This document shows, piece after piece, positions 22,673 through 33,951 of a stretch of DNA of 64,000 bases. Source of the DNA: Gymnothorax reevesii (taxonomy: Eukaryota; Chordata; Actinopteri; Anguilliformes; Muraenidae); assembly GCA_029721435.1 (NCBI GenBank), contig CM056586.1:73490607-73554606 (forward strand). Reading direction: 5' to 3'. Numbering within the stretch: the first letter of the stretch is position 1; each line of letters starts with the position of its first letter. The notes under the pieces were generated by a model. It was given only the letters and a program-made list of their open reading frames with translations, did not search any database and had not been told where the DNA came from. Position numbers and translations under genes: made by a program.

Positions 22673-24007
22673 GGGTATGAGCCCATTTCCAAAACAGTTG
22701 GGACACTGCATAAAATGGAAATAAAACAGAATGCAGTGAATTGCAAATCAATTAAACCTAATATTTGATTGAAAATAGTAAAAAAAATGCAAAAAAAAAA
22801 AAATTGATATATATATATATAAACATACCAAATGTTGAAACAGAAATGTTGTTGTTTTTTGAAAAATGTCTGCTCATTTTGAATTTGATGCCAGTAACAC
22901 ATTTCTAAAAGGTTGGGACAGGGGTGAAAAAAAAAGAAAAAAGAGGGGAGTGTTTGAAAAATACACCAGGTAGAACATCTCACTACTAATTAGGTTAATT
23001 GGCAATCAGACATTAAGAGGTTTGGGTGTTAAAAAAAAAAAAGTCTTTGAGACGTAAAGATAGCCAGGGCTTCACCACTGTAAGACTGTATGGGCAAATA
23101 GTTGGACAATTTAGGAATAACATTTCTCAATGCATTTCTCACTGTAGAATTGCAAAGACTTTGGGGGTTTCATCCTCTGCATTAAAAGATTCAGAGAATC
23201 TGAAGGAATCTCTTTACACAAAGGACAAGGGACATCTAATATTAAATGGCTGTGATCTTCTGGCCCTCTGGCAGCACTGCAGTAACAACAGACAGGATTC
23301 TGTAGCAGGGATCACAGCATGGGCTCAGGAACACTTCTGTATACCACTGTCTGGGAGCACGGTTTGTTGCTGCATCCAGAAATGCAAGTTAAATCTCTGC
23401 CTTCTAAAGATTAAACCATGAGTAAACAAGATCCTAAAACGCTGCTACCTTCCCTGGTCCACAGCTCATTTAAAATGGACTGAGGCGACTTGGAAAACTG
23501 TCCTGTGGCCTGACCAATCATAATATAAAATTCTTCTGGGAAATCATAGACTCCTCATCCTCCAGGCTAAAGAGGAGAGAAACTAGCTTGTTGTCTTAGC
23601 ACAGATCAAAAGCCAGCATCCATGATAGTACGGGGTTGATTAGTGCCCATGGCATGGGTAACTTCCACATCTGTGAAGACGCCATTAATCCCGAACAATA
23701 AGTATAGGTTTTAGAAGGATATATACTGCTATCCAGATGTCTTTTTCAGAGAAGGGCTTGCTTATTTCGGCAAAACAATGCCAAACACCAGTCAGCTTAT
23801 ATTACAGCAACATAGTTCCATAGTAAAAGCCTCTGGGTGCTAAACTAGCCTACCTACCCTTCAGACCTGTCAAACATGGTACATATTTGGCACATTATGA
23901 AACAAAAAACATGACGGAGGAGGCCGCTAATTGTTGAGCAGCTGATATCAAACATCACGTAAGAATGAGAGCACGTTTTGCTTTCAAAATTATGTCAGTT
24001 GGTCTCC

Positions 24008-24150
24008 TTGCAATGCACATTGTGTGATTACGACAGTGGCTGTGTCGTGATATTGGCAATAATGTTTTACGTGAGTTGGAATGATAGTAAAAAGGGAAGA
24101 TGTTTAAATAGCTCTGCTGACATGTCCTTTTGTGAAACATGATACTCCTC
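24008..24150. repeat. Small insertion inside the old Tc1-like transposase tail
   Basis: Relative to the usual Tc1-like tail, GGTCTCCTTG at about 24000 should be followed closely by the TCAGTTCCCAAATG and ACAGAGTGTTGTT segments, but those occur only from 24148 on. The intervening roughly 140 bases have no counterpart in the related copies here. Ends are not clear. Confidence 0.35.
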
Positions 24151-25099
24151 AGTTCCCAAATGCTGACAGAGTGTTGTTTAAAGGAGAGGTGAAGAAGCAC
24201 AGTGGTAAAAATGCCCCCGTTCTACTATTTTGGAAACGTGTGGCAGGCATTTAATTCAAAATAAGCTTGTATTTTTCAAAAAACAATACAATTTCTCAGT
24301 TTCAACATCTGGGCCCGTATTCACAAAGCATCTTATCTTACCGCTAGGAGTACTCCTAAGTCGCGCTCGAACATTTTATGTAGGAGTAAAACCTTAAAAT
24401 TTATTCACAAAGCCTCTGAGAGCAACTTTTAGTTAAGAAAACTGGTAACTCCTAGAATAGGGGTAGCTCTGAGAGAGGTGGGAGTAAATCTCCGTTGCTA
24501 TGGCTGATGTCAATTCTCATGCACGAGTCTTGGGACAATCAGCACGGTGATTGGTTGTTTGGTGGCAGGCCAGCCCGTTGAAAAAAATATCCCACATACA
24601 AACCATGGATTTAAAAATGAGGAAATAGTCCAAGCGGCCGGTTTTTCCCATAAAATAATGGCAGTTGCTACAGGTACGGCAGTTTTCCAGTGCACTTCAA
24701 TGTAGAGAGGTACGGCAGTCCCAATTTTAAACACTGCCCTAACCTAAACGGTAACCCTTAAAATAACTCCTCCCTGCTTGTGATTTGAAGCCTTGTCCTA
24801 ATTCTGTCAAACAGACTGCCGTAGCAATATAGACTATCGAATTCCTTGATTTTGCGTGAAGTATTAACATGTTGAGCACTTCTGAAAATGCACAATGCGC
24901 AGTCCCTGCATATCAGGCTCTGGGCAAATAAACCTACAGAGGAAAGAGATGATTGTAAAAACGTTAATAGCATAAAACGAGTCATTAATGAAACGCATCA
25001 TTTGCCCCAATAATTAGCAACGTATTACACAATGAGAATGACAATATGTTGCGATCATTTAAATGTCAGGCTGTTCAAGTTTGTTTGCCCTAAACTGTC

Positions 25100-25330
25100 A
25101 TGGATGAAAGTTCAAAAATGACCCGAAAGCCCAACTGGAGCCACAACCAGTTACTGCTGCTGGGCCAGTTGGTGCTGGAGCGAAAGCATGTAGCTTAATC
25201 AGAGGGAAATTTGGCTTAGGGTTGAACAGCAAATCCAAGCGGGATGCGCGGGATAATATCAGCCTACAGATCAATGCTGCATTCAGACGACTGCGAGAAG
25301 CAGTGGTATGGCCTGCAATCGCAGGGGAGG
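25100..25330 (+). pseudogene. Myb/SANT-like Harbinger accessory protein remnant
   Basis: From ATG at about 25117 the frame reads MTRKPNWSHNQLLLLGQL then LVLERKHVA before a stop. A conserved Trp followed by a Leu-rich helix suits the first helix of a Myb/SANT-like domain, which in Harbinger elements recruits the transposase to DNA. Further motif-like sequence (ending with EKQWYGLQS-type codons near 25300) follows in other frames. The assignment rests on its position in the element plus weak similarity. Confidence 0.5.
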
Positions 25331-25499
25331 ACCGAGATTGTAGCCTATAAACGGGTTATCGTTCAAACAGGAAAGCGTACTAAGCTTGATTTGTGATTCA
25401 TAGCCTTCAATTTAAATATGTATACAAAATATGACATAGGCTGGTAATATTATGATCATCTATTAAATGTAACCCTCGCTTAACAGCCTAATTAAATAA

Positions 25500-26134
25500 T
25501 TCATGTATAGCCGGAGGTACAGCACCAAAGCCACCGTTCCCGGTCAAGTGGCATCCCGCCGGCACGCAATTGGTATAAGCTGCTTTCCATTAAAATGCGA
25601 GTCATGCGTGGATCCTGGCCATTTTGCAACAATGTCCAAAATATTGCATCCGGCATCATACTGGCCTACTATCTGGGTGTTGATGGAATTAACTTTTTTC
25701 TATTTACAAATACCTCTTCATATTGGGTTGAAGAAATAATTCAAATATGGGTCTCGTCAAAAGCACCGATAGCACCTGAGATGTGCATGAATTCAAGTTT
25801 GATTCTGTGTTGTTGGCGAATGTCCATTGGAAACCGGATAAACTGTTGGATGATTTGGGCCTCACTGAGCGCAATGATTGTTTGCTGAATTGTGCGACTG
25901 ACCGATGATTGTGAAATCCCTAAAGTTGCATTTTTCCGGTGGCCAAGTGACAAAGTGTTGTCAAACATTTTATTTCGGGGCTTATTGGGTTGTTTCTCAT
26001 GGTTGGAGACGTAATTCTCTCCCTCACCAAGTCAACAACAAATCAAATCCCTTCACGGTCGATCCGATATCTTTTCAACAACTACGCATCATCCAGAATT
26101 TCCAAGTCATTCCGTCTTTCAACAGCAGCAGCCA
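25500..26134 (-). pseudogene. HARBI1-like Harbinger transposase, broken
   Basis: The minus strand opens at ATG 26134 with MAAAVERRNDLEILDDA, then continues with RYRIDREGI, LGISQSSVSRTIQQTI, FMHISGAIGAFDETHI (usual family motif GA.D.THI) and, near 25700-25560, EVFVNRKK and a block resembling ILDIVAKWPGSTHDSRI in another frame. These are the nuclease-domain landmarks of PIF/Harbinger transposases. At least two stops and two frame changes interrupt it, and the C-terminal part is missing, so it cannot encode a working enzyme. Confidence 0.7.
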
Positions 26135-26490
26135 TTTTCTGATTCTTTGTGAATAGGTTTTAGCGAGTTAGGAGTCCTCTTGACTACTTTTAAGCTCTCC
26201 CAGACTTAGGAGCTACTTTTAGGCCTAATATGCTTTGTGAACAACACTTAGTAAAAATAATATGGAGTCTTCAAATTAATGACTGACACGCCCCTTTTTT
26301 TAGGAGTTTCTCCTAAATCCAGCAGTTTGGACCTACTTTCAGCACTAAGATGCTTTGTGAATATGGGCCCTGATGTGTTGTCTTTAAACTATTTTCAGTT
26401 AAAAATAATGTTTAAATGATTTGCACATTATTGAATTTGGATTTATTTACATTTTACTCAGCTTCACAATTTTTTGGGGAGATGGGGTTG

Positions 26491-27680
26491 TCGTTAACTG
26501 TGTGGTATGGGTCAAAAGCACAAATGCGGATATGGCCTGAGATTCCCTTGGTATAACAGAAAAGGAATGCAGATTCTCTCCTGGAATTCTGTATAGCAAC
26601 ACTGCCACCTTTTGGCTGCTCTGTACATCTAGAGAGGATTTCTGGAAGAGAAATCGGGCAAGGCACTTGCCAAACTGTTTTATCAGTAACGTTCATTCTT
26701 GGGAACTGTGTAACTTTTTTTTAGTGAAGGCATAACACTAATTATTTCATCCATTAGCATGTTACCACTTAAAGGTTTTGTGTTGATTTCATAATTCAAA
26801 TAAAATGTGATTCGCATTGTATCAAAGTTCAAATAAAGAATGTTTAACTCATAAGCATGTTCAACTGAGATTCAGTTGTTATATTTTTTCCAAGTCTTGA
26901 TGATATTTATGGAATCTTTAATCCATTTTGCTGTACTAAGGTGTTTATTCTCTCCAGAAATTAATTTAGGTGAATTCCACAATAATTTGCATAAGGCAGA
27001 ATAGAACCCAAAACCTAATTTTTCAAATTTCTTTGGCGGCACTCTCATTTCCCCAGCTATTCAGATTTTTAGTCAGTGTACTGATTTTTTTTAAGCAATG
27101 CAACATTGAGTCCTTTTTTCTCATAGTGGTGAATGGAACAAAAGGACCAGAGAAGGGTATTAATGGTCAGACACAGTCACAATACATCCCTCTGTCATAA
27201 ACCGACATGTCACCTTTTCAGATGACTTTCCTGTGCACCCTGTCAGTGCACATAATCTGTGTGTCTGTCTGTCAGTTAGAGAGAAAGCCTGTCCTGTCTC
27301 CAGGTCACTTGCAATGTCCCTCCTTTTAAGATCCTTATATTTGGTGTGAATGTCAGTCAGGTAAGTGTAGATCTTATCGCCCGTTTGAACTGGTCAGCCG
27401 CTCTTATACTGTCAGCCTTACATCCAGAAGGATAGTCTTTTACAAATCTAGGAGGCTTGTTTTTCCGTAGCCGACTTTTATTAAAACTAAATGCAATGTA
27501 TCACTTGAAGTGTAAGCCTCTGCTTTTCATATTGAATATTAATCAATGTCAATTAGATTATATGTTTTGTTTTTAATCTATAAATATGGCATTTTCTATA
27601 TTAAATAAATGCAGTCAAACTCTCAATTCGTGGTTGTTTTTAGAAAAAAGGGCCAATGACCCTGTAATCTAACAGCCAAA
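26491..27680. other. Unrecognised non-coding DNA
   Basis: No gene or named repeat recognised. Confidence 0.35.
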
Positions 27681-28150
27681 GTGTCATGGTTTAGGTGTAC
27701 CTTTGTTTGTTGGACGTTTCTTTGTTCTACCTTCCGGGACGATATCGGAGTTTTAGTCCATCGAATTCCTGGCACAGCTGGCTGATTGAGCTGGGGCGGA
27801 GTTTTCCGGACTCTATATATATGACCGGGGGTTCGCCACGCCTATCGCTAGAGTGTCTGACTGTTTCTAGCAGTTCGGCTGGAGAAAATCTCTAGTTAAA
27901 TCTTCCTAGTGATTTGTTATATTTCTTTTATTGTTAGGAGTTGCTTATTTTAGAAATTTTATCTTTTGTTGTTCATTTTCGCTCGCACTGCATCCGTTTT
28001 GCGGACTTTTATTTGTCCTTGGAAGTGCAAGCCTTTACCGGAGGTTTTTACCTCTTTTGTGTTCGTCTCAGATCTGGGCTGCTCATTGCTCTTTCTCTCG
28101 CTGGTCGTGGCACCTGACGTCCTGTCACCGCCCATCACACAAAGTTAAAG
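27681..28150 (+). repeat. LTR-like segment
   Basis: Begins near TGTCATGGTTTAGGTG, carries CTATATATATGAC near 27811-27823 as a possible TATA box, and continues through a pyrimidine-rich stretch to CCTGTCACCGCCC. This resembles the layout of a solo LTR. No paired copy, target duplication or downstream coding region was found, so both limits and class are uncertain. Confidence 0.3.
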
Positions 28151-30359
28151 AACTTCATTAATTTTTTCTACAAATCGGCACTTTCAAGGTCAAAGGTCAT
28201 GGGACCGACAATAGTATATTGTCAATACTTTTAACACTAAGTGGCAATATTATCAATATGTGTAAACATTTCCTCAAGATAAATTTTCAAGACTGTGTAA
28301 TGCCATGCCACCATTTTCCAATACTAATTATACCAATATCTCCAAACGTTTCCATGTCATAGCCCATTGAAATATGTCCAATATTGAGAATATGAGAGAG
28401 TTCAAAATTTCAAGAAGTCATAAAAAATACAAAAATCGATATCTTCAAATTCTTTGAGCAAACTTGATAGACCTTGTCTCTAGGATGCTCCATAACAATT
28501 AACCTTTATTAACAAAACTGAATGCAAACTTAGCGCTTTCACTGCTGGAGAGTTAGACACTGGATAGTTCATGTTCAGGCTGGAGCATCAGAAACTTGAA
28601 GATTAAGCCACTACAATCCAGCTATTTAGCCAAGAGGATGGGACAATGAGTTGGCAGGCGTCACAGGGCCCTTAGCAGTTAACGTTTAGCTCAGACCCAC
28701 ACAGAACACCTCCCAATATCGGTATTTCATTACCACTGACTGAGCTGGTGCACCGAGGGACAGTCTCTCCAGAGTGTGTCTTCTTCCGCCTCAGGGAAGA
28801 CTTGACTTTTCAAGTGTTTATCTGGCGTTCGCTGCACTTTCCGAGCATCATCCCTGAAGGACACAATGCTTCTCAGCTTATTTGCTGTGGCTACTGAATT
28901 AAGGCGCTTGCCTTTCTCGCCTCTGGGACAGACAAGTATTGGTGCCAAGACGCACTGTCATGGGAGACGAGAGGTGGCGAGGAGGTATGTGGGGGAAAAC
29001 ATCTGAATCTTCTCCACTTCAGTTTTTTTCATATATTTGTTTTCTCTCTGTACATGCTGCAGAGCGATTACTCCCCACTTGCCCTTCCATACTGTTCCTG
29101 TGCTTGCAATTTATGAGCTTTCAATTTTCTACATAAAAAGCACCTGATTTCAATTCCATATTAAAAGAAAGGAAGTTGTGTCATATGACTTTCTTTAAAG
29201 GAAAGTGCTGTCTGCTGAACAGTTTCACTCATTTCTGGCAGCAGAGGGTTTGATTTACCCTAAAACATAAATATAAATGTCAATATACATATTTTATTAT
29301 TTTTCATGCACATTATATCTACAGTATATAAGCGGTATATAAGCCAAATACCTTTTCTGACTCCATGACAGTGTGCCTGTACTTCAGTAAGGTCACACAT
29401 TATTGTCATAAATCCAAAAACCCTGGCAGCTTCTCTTAAAATCATATGAAGCAAATACAGTGCCAGTATTGGGATTGTTATACCACATTATTCAAGTCAG
29501 ACTATGTGGTAAAGATACTTTAATGCGATAAGAGACTAGAAATCATGTCACAAGCAATTTCAAAGTCAGAGTTACTTGTAAATTATATTCCAATCACATC
29601 CTCTCAAGCTCGCTGAATATGGATGCAGGAGAGAGCCAACACCTCTTGATGACTGCATTAGTGATTAAAAAAACAGATGAATAGAAGAAACAATGAAATT
29701 AGCTGTGTGCTGTGCATCCTGCTGTGTGCTCTGATGGTGTGACACAAAATGGTGGTCATGGAAGGTCAGACAGAGCGAAAAGCTAAGGACACAGCATGCC
29801 AGACGCGACACCTTGTTCAAACCAGCGTATGCTCGAATAATGAACTTGAGACAGTGCTAATTTGCCTGAGAGGACAATACTTGTATTAGTTAAAAATACA
29901 AGTCACCTTGTTCTGACAGCATTAAGCCACCTTAATCTATTTTTGATTTGGTGTCAACACCACTGTCCTGCCTGCCCGCACAGCCCTGTCCCTCCGCAGG
30001 TTCCTGGATGAGCGGGGTTAAGAAAGTGCAGCGCTGGAGAATTGCAGACATGCCCTCCTGCAGCCGTTCTTTTTGTGAGCTGAGGAACTAAAGAATTCCC
30101 CAGAGAGCCAGAGAGGCAACTCCCTTCCTGAGCATCCGAGGAGGGTTGTCAATCACAGACCTGAAAGGTTGAAGGAGTCTGTTACTGCGATCTGTTACGC
30201 TGTCATTGTTATTGGCTCCTTGGGACCAATGAGTTCACTTGCAGAGAAAATCAAGGTGCTTGAGCAGATGAACGCAGACACAGCCTTCCCTGATAAAGAG
30301 AAGGTTGATAAGTGGCTGCAACAATTAGATTAATGCATTAGAAATGATAATGGGATGTA
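28151..30359. other. Unrecognised DNA, possible conserved non-coding stretch at 29950-30340
   Basis: No gene is supported. The interval 29950-30340 is less AT-rich and low in simple repeats. It contains homeobox-like TTAATGCATTAG near 30330 and TGTCAATCA near 30147, the latter a TALE-type motif. That is suggestive of regulatory DNA only. Confidence 0.25.
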
Positions 30360-30861
30360 CGATAGAGCAGTGGTTCTCAACTGGTCTGTCTTCAGGACCC
30401 ACCATCACCCCTTAATGATAAGCCGTGACCCAAATAAAAAAAAGTCAACTTTTCAAATTGATTTGACATAACATTCAGTCACACTTCAGTAACTGTACTC
30501 TTAAAGTTTATTCAGCCACTTATTCTGGCAAAAAAAAAATTAAATTAAAAATAAAATAAAAAGTGCAAATATGACAACAGTGCACTATGGAATAAATTCA
30601 GTTTCTTCAGTTTTTATCCACAAACTCAAAATAAATTAAACAAAAAGTGCAATTCAAAAAGATTCAAGTATACAAAATTAACTTTTCTTCTTATTGGCTT
30701 ATCAGTTGGTAAATACTGAAAAACATTGTGCTTTGAAGAATATTAAGCAGCAGTAACTTCAGCCTTACTGACATCATAGATCTGTGTCTGGAGGACTTAA
30801 TGGGAGAGCTGGGGAGCGGCATCAGGCAGTGCGTATATTATGCTTGCGTTCTATGCTCGGT

Positions 30862-31726
30862 AATGCCGCTTGCACACTGGACGCGAAACAAATTTTTCGC
30901 AGGACTGATTACAGTCAAAGTCAATGCAAAGAGCTATCGATTTTTCTTGGTCTTTTTATTCGTCTGTTTTCTTCCTTTGAAGATAGACAACAGTCTTTAT
31001 TCGGTCTTTCTTTTGAAAATTAGTCAGATGGATCGAACAGATTCACGCTTTATTTCCACAGCAGAGATAAAATAGTGCTTGCAATCAGAGAGCAAATCAA
31101 TTCCATGACCATTGACAGTGTGAATAAATTATCGCATGCACGATCAAGACTGTCCGACGCGAAATGCAAAATACTCCATGTCCGGCACCCAGCAAAAATA
31201 AAACTAGCCTATTGATATGAGAACAGATTTATAACGGAATAAGGAATAAAAATACATATAGGCCTACATCACCAACCAACAGAGCATCCAAAAAAGATGA
31301 CCCGCAAATAAATAAATCGCAGTGTTCATTGGATGTTCTGTTGTTAAAATGTTTCTTTTCATTCTTTATTTCGTTATCAATCTGTTCTAATCGTCCTCTT
31401 TTTTTTTTTTTTTTTGGCTGTCAGACACGGAGGCATTGTACATTGTCCCATGCCAGTGTCGACTCGCTTTACTGAGCAGAGCTTTAACAGAAACATTGAT
31501 TGAAATTCTCGGTTCTCATCTTAAAGAACTGAGCCCTCTTATCAAAACATTCACGTTTAATATCGACAAGAGTCAGTGGATTTGAAGAAATTAAAAACAA
31601 TAATAGACAGACTGTCGGACACGGAGATATATTAAAACCCTGTCAGATTTTCGGACACAAGACACTGCTTTCAACGCAATCTGTCGAGCGAAAAATTCGT
31701 TTCGCGTCCAGTGTGCAAGCAGCTTA
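30862..31726. repeat. Inverted-repeat element inside the hAT copy
   Basis: The left end GCCGCTTGCACACTGGACGC and the reverse complement of the right end GCTGCTTGCACACTGGACGC differ at one base, and inversion continues into GAAAC(A/G)AATTTTTCGC. The right end is followed by TTAA; the left is preceded by GGTAAT, so a TTAA duplication may have decayed. The terminal module is the one tandemly repeated at 2760-3022. Confidence 0.6.
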
Positions 31727-31744
31727 ATACTAGGCTACTATTAT

Positions 31745-31930
31745 TATCAGTTAGGTTTTATCGTCTTCAGTGGGGGAAAGGAATACAGCGTGATTGCTAT
31801 GATCTCGTACTGAGTAAAGATCACAATAAATGTGTAACGTATCTTGCATTGTTGTCCATGCATGTTAATCCCAAAATTTTAAACAGCAACAGGCTGTAAT
31901 AATAGGAACACGCTATCCATCGTTTCTCTT
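31745..31930 (+). pseudogene. Second copy of the THAP-like transposon remnant
   Basis: GCTATGATCTCGTACTG, a GCAACAGGCTGTAATAATAG segment and GGAACACGCTATCCATC parallel 1065-1200. Translation of 31876-31935 gives TATGCNNRNTLSIVSLA, weakly like the THAP start, but the first conserved Cys is lost. It is a dispersed repeat, not a host exon. Confidence 0.45.
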
Positions 31931-31939
31931 GCCAATGAG

Positions 31940-32147
31940 CAATATTTGACTCGGCTGTGTTATACCCAAATACGCCTTTGCCAACTTGCGCTGGAAGGAG
32001 GGGCAGAGGCGGGACAGACGAGTACTTGCGCCAGGCTACGCCGGGCACGAAATTGCAACATACGCCTGGACACACCCCGTAGGCGCGGCGCATCCCCCAT
32101 TTGCCGCGCCTGCGCCTGGTCTACGAAATTAGAGCCCCTAGTGTTAA
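31940..32147. repeat. GC-rich MITE-like fragment
   Basis: The stretch holds CTTGCGCCAGGCTACGCCGG, GGCGCGGCGCATCCC and CGAAATTAGAGCCCCTA; on the other strand it opens TAGGGGCTCTAATTTCG. It contrasts with its AT-rich surroundings and resembles a Harbinger-type MITE end known to me from fish genomes. Only one convincing end is present. Confidence 0.3.
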
Positions 32148-32561
32148 GGAGTGTGAATAGACGGCACTCCGCTGCATAAAAAAATCCTCTTCAAAATAAA
32201 AGCACAGTTTTTTTTATTGACCCGGCAAAGGCCTGCGACCCAATGAAAACGGGTCCGCGACCCACTTTTGGGTCGCGACCCACCAGTTGAGAATCACTGC
32301 GATAGAGGTCATGCAATTGGCCAGAAAAGTGTTAGTCCCCAATAAATGATGAACTTGGCAGGTGATACTATCAATGTTATGGTAGAAAGATATTTTTTAA
32401 CTCAAGCAATTGCCATACAAAAAAATACCCAGATGTTGCACCAAGCCGATTTCTGATGCTTTATGTCCATAAAGTACATGACAGCAATCAAGACAGCTTT
32501 ATGGTTGAAGGCCCAGAAACCATTAAAAACTTCTGTGGTAAAGATCAATATTGCCGAGAAA

Positions 32562-32590
32562 CATATATATGTGTATATATATACATACAT

Positions 32591-32635
<45 letters not shown>

Positions 32636-32643
32636 CATATATA
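32562..32643. repeat. TA/CA-rich microsatellite at a Tc1 insertion site
   Basis: Alternating AT with GTGT, CATACATACACACA and an (AT)n core of about 30 bases. It ends at the TA that forms the target of the next element. Confidence 0.85.
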
Positions 32644-33923
32644 CAACCCCAATTTCGAAATAGTTGGGACAAAGTGTAAATTGTGGATAAAATAAAAATG
32701 CAATGACTTTCAGATCACATGAGCCAATATTTTACTTACAATAGAACATTGAAAAAAAATTAAGGAATACTTTAAAAACAATGTTCCTCAACGTCAAATT
32801 GCAAAGGCTTTGAAGGTCTCATCATCGACAGTATATAACATCATCAAAAGATTCAGAGAAACTGGAAAAATCTCTGTGCGTAAGGGACAAGGCCGAAGAC
32901 CTTTGCTGGACGCCCATGATCTTTGGGCCCTCAGACGCCACTGCATCACTCACCGGCATGCTTCTGTTATTGACATTACTAGATGGGCCCAGGAATACTT
33001 CAAGAAACCACTGTCTGTAAACACAGTCCGCCGTGCCATCCACAGATGCCACGAAAGCTCGATCATGCAAAAAGGAAGCCATTGTTCAGCATGATCCAGA
33101 AGCGCCGCTGTGTTCTGTGGGCCAACACTCATTTAAAATGGACTGTGGTCAGATGAGCCTAAATTTGCCATTCTTGTTGGAAATCATAGGCATCGTGTCC
33201 TCCAGGCTAAAGAGGAGAAAGACCACCCCCCCTGTTATCAACATTCAGTTCAAAAGCCAGCATCTCTGACAGTGTGGGGATGCATTAGTGCATATGGTGC
33301 ATGTTTTAAAAAGCACCATGAATGCTGAAAGGTATATAAAGGTTTTAGAGCAACAAATGCTCCCCTCCAGAAGACATCAATTCCAGGGAAGGCCTTGTGT
33401 ATTTCAGCAGGACAATGCAAAACCACATGCCGCAGCTATTACAGCAGCATGGCTTCGTAGTAGAAGAGTCCTTGTGCTGAACTGGCCTGCCTGCAGTCCT
33501 GATCTTTCACCTATTGAGAACATTCGGCACATAATTAAACGGAAAGTCCGTCAAAGGAGACCCAAAGCTCTCCACCAGCTGGAAGCCTGTATTAAACAAG
33601 AGTGGGATCAAATTCCAATGGTTAAACTAAAGAAACTTGTCTCCTCAATGTCCAGACACCTCCACTCTGTGTTAAAAAGAAGAGGGGTGCCACACCATAG
33701 TAATCAGGCTCTTATCCCAACTTTTTTGAGACCTGTAGCAGCCATCAAATTTGAAATGAGCTAATTTTGTGGATAAAATTGTGAACTTTCTCAGTTTCAA
33801 CATTTGCAATGTTATCTCTGTTCTATTGTCAATAAAATACTGGATGGTGTGATTTGAAAGTCATTGCATTTTGATTTTACTCACAATTTACATTTTGTCC
33901 CAACTATTTCAGAATTGGGGTTA
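32644..33923 (+). mobile_element. Tc1-like element with shortened 5' part
   Basis: 1280 bp between TA dinucleotides. Ends CAACCCCAATTTCGAAATAG and, reverse complement of the right, TAACCCCAATTCTGAAATAG; similarity continues through GTTGGGACAAA and about 60 further bases. Related to the older copy at 22678 and the fragment at 55608. The region ahead of the first helix-turn-helix of the transposase is missing, which explains the reduced length. Confidence 0.85.
32790..33764 (+). pseudogene. Tc1-like transposase, N-terminally deleted and frameshifted
   Basis: Reading through frames gives a helix-turn-helix (VSSSTVYNIIKRFRETG), a GRPR-like link (GQGRRP), the second helix-turn-helix (LSVNTVRRAIHR), then the DDE catalytic region: [12 protein letters not shown] near 33150, CVFQQDNAKPH near 33400 and WPACSPDLSPIEN near 33490. 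All three acidic residues are therefore present in the DNA, but the frame changes at least twice between about 33060 and 33290 and the N-terminus is lost, so no single protein can be made. Confidence 0.8.
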
Positions 33924-33951
33924 TATACGCACATATATATATATACATATA
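33924..33951. repeat. TA microsatellite between two Tc1-like elements
   Basis: About 28 bases of TATATACGCACATATATAT-type repeat. It supplies the right TA of the 32644 element and the left TA of the 33952 element, consistent with both having used one original TA-rich site. Confidence 0.75.

Larger units (their letters stand above)
24312..26369. mobile_element. PIF/Harbinger transposon nested in a Tc1-like element
   Basis: 2058 bp. Inverted ends GGCCCGTATTCACAAAGCAT and, as reverse complement of the right end, GGCCCATATTCACAAAGCAT, one mismatch in 20. CTG lies directly outside both ends (24309-24311, 26370-26372), a 3-bp target duplication as expected for this superfamily. Inside are remnants of both typical Harbinger genes: a HARBI1-like transposase on the minus strand and a Myb/SANT-like DNA-binding protein on the plus strand, running toward each other. 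Confidence 0.85.
22678..26490 (+). mobile_element. Old Tc1-like element, split by a Harbinger insertion
   Basis: The left end (GCCCATTTCC, then CAGTTGGGACACTG) and the reverse complement of the right end (CAACCCCATCTCC, then GTAAAATGTAAATAA) are diverged inverted repeats of a fish Tc1-like family with long terminal repeats of about 200 bp. TA precedes the left end; the right TA is lost. Transposase remnants such as GTTGGACAATTT, GCATTTCTCACTGTAGAATTG and CAAAACAATGCC run from about 23040 to 23900 with many stops. The 3' region resumes at 24150 and is broken at 24311/26370 by the Harbinger element; removing that insert restores CAACATCTG-ATGTGTTGTC. The transposase is inactive. Confidence 0.75.
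30368..32299. mobile_element. hAT-type element with 8-bp target duplication
   Basis: 1932 bp. Ends are CAGTGGTTCTCAACTGGT and, as reverse complement of the right end, CAGTGATTCTCAACTGGT, one mismatch in 18. CGATAGAG lies directly outside both ends (30360-30367 and 32300-32307), the 8-bp duplication of hAT insertion. No hAT transposase is visible. The interior instead holds other repeats: an inverted-repeat element (30862-31726), a THAP-like remnant (31745-31930) and a GC-rich MITE-like piece (31940-32147). Either this is a composite carrier or the others inserted later. Confidence 0.85.

Noticed and set aside
32562..32643. Long TA tract as a centromeric or origin-like feature
   Set aside because: It is an ordinary short microsatellite; its link to Tc1 insertion explains its place.
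32810..33764. Host genes with paired-like helix-turn-helix domains
   Set aside because: They are parts of a Tc1-like transposase inside paired terminal inverted repeats and TA duplications.
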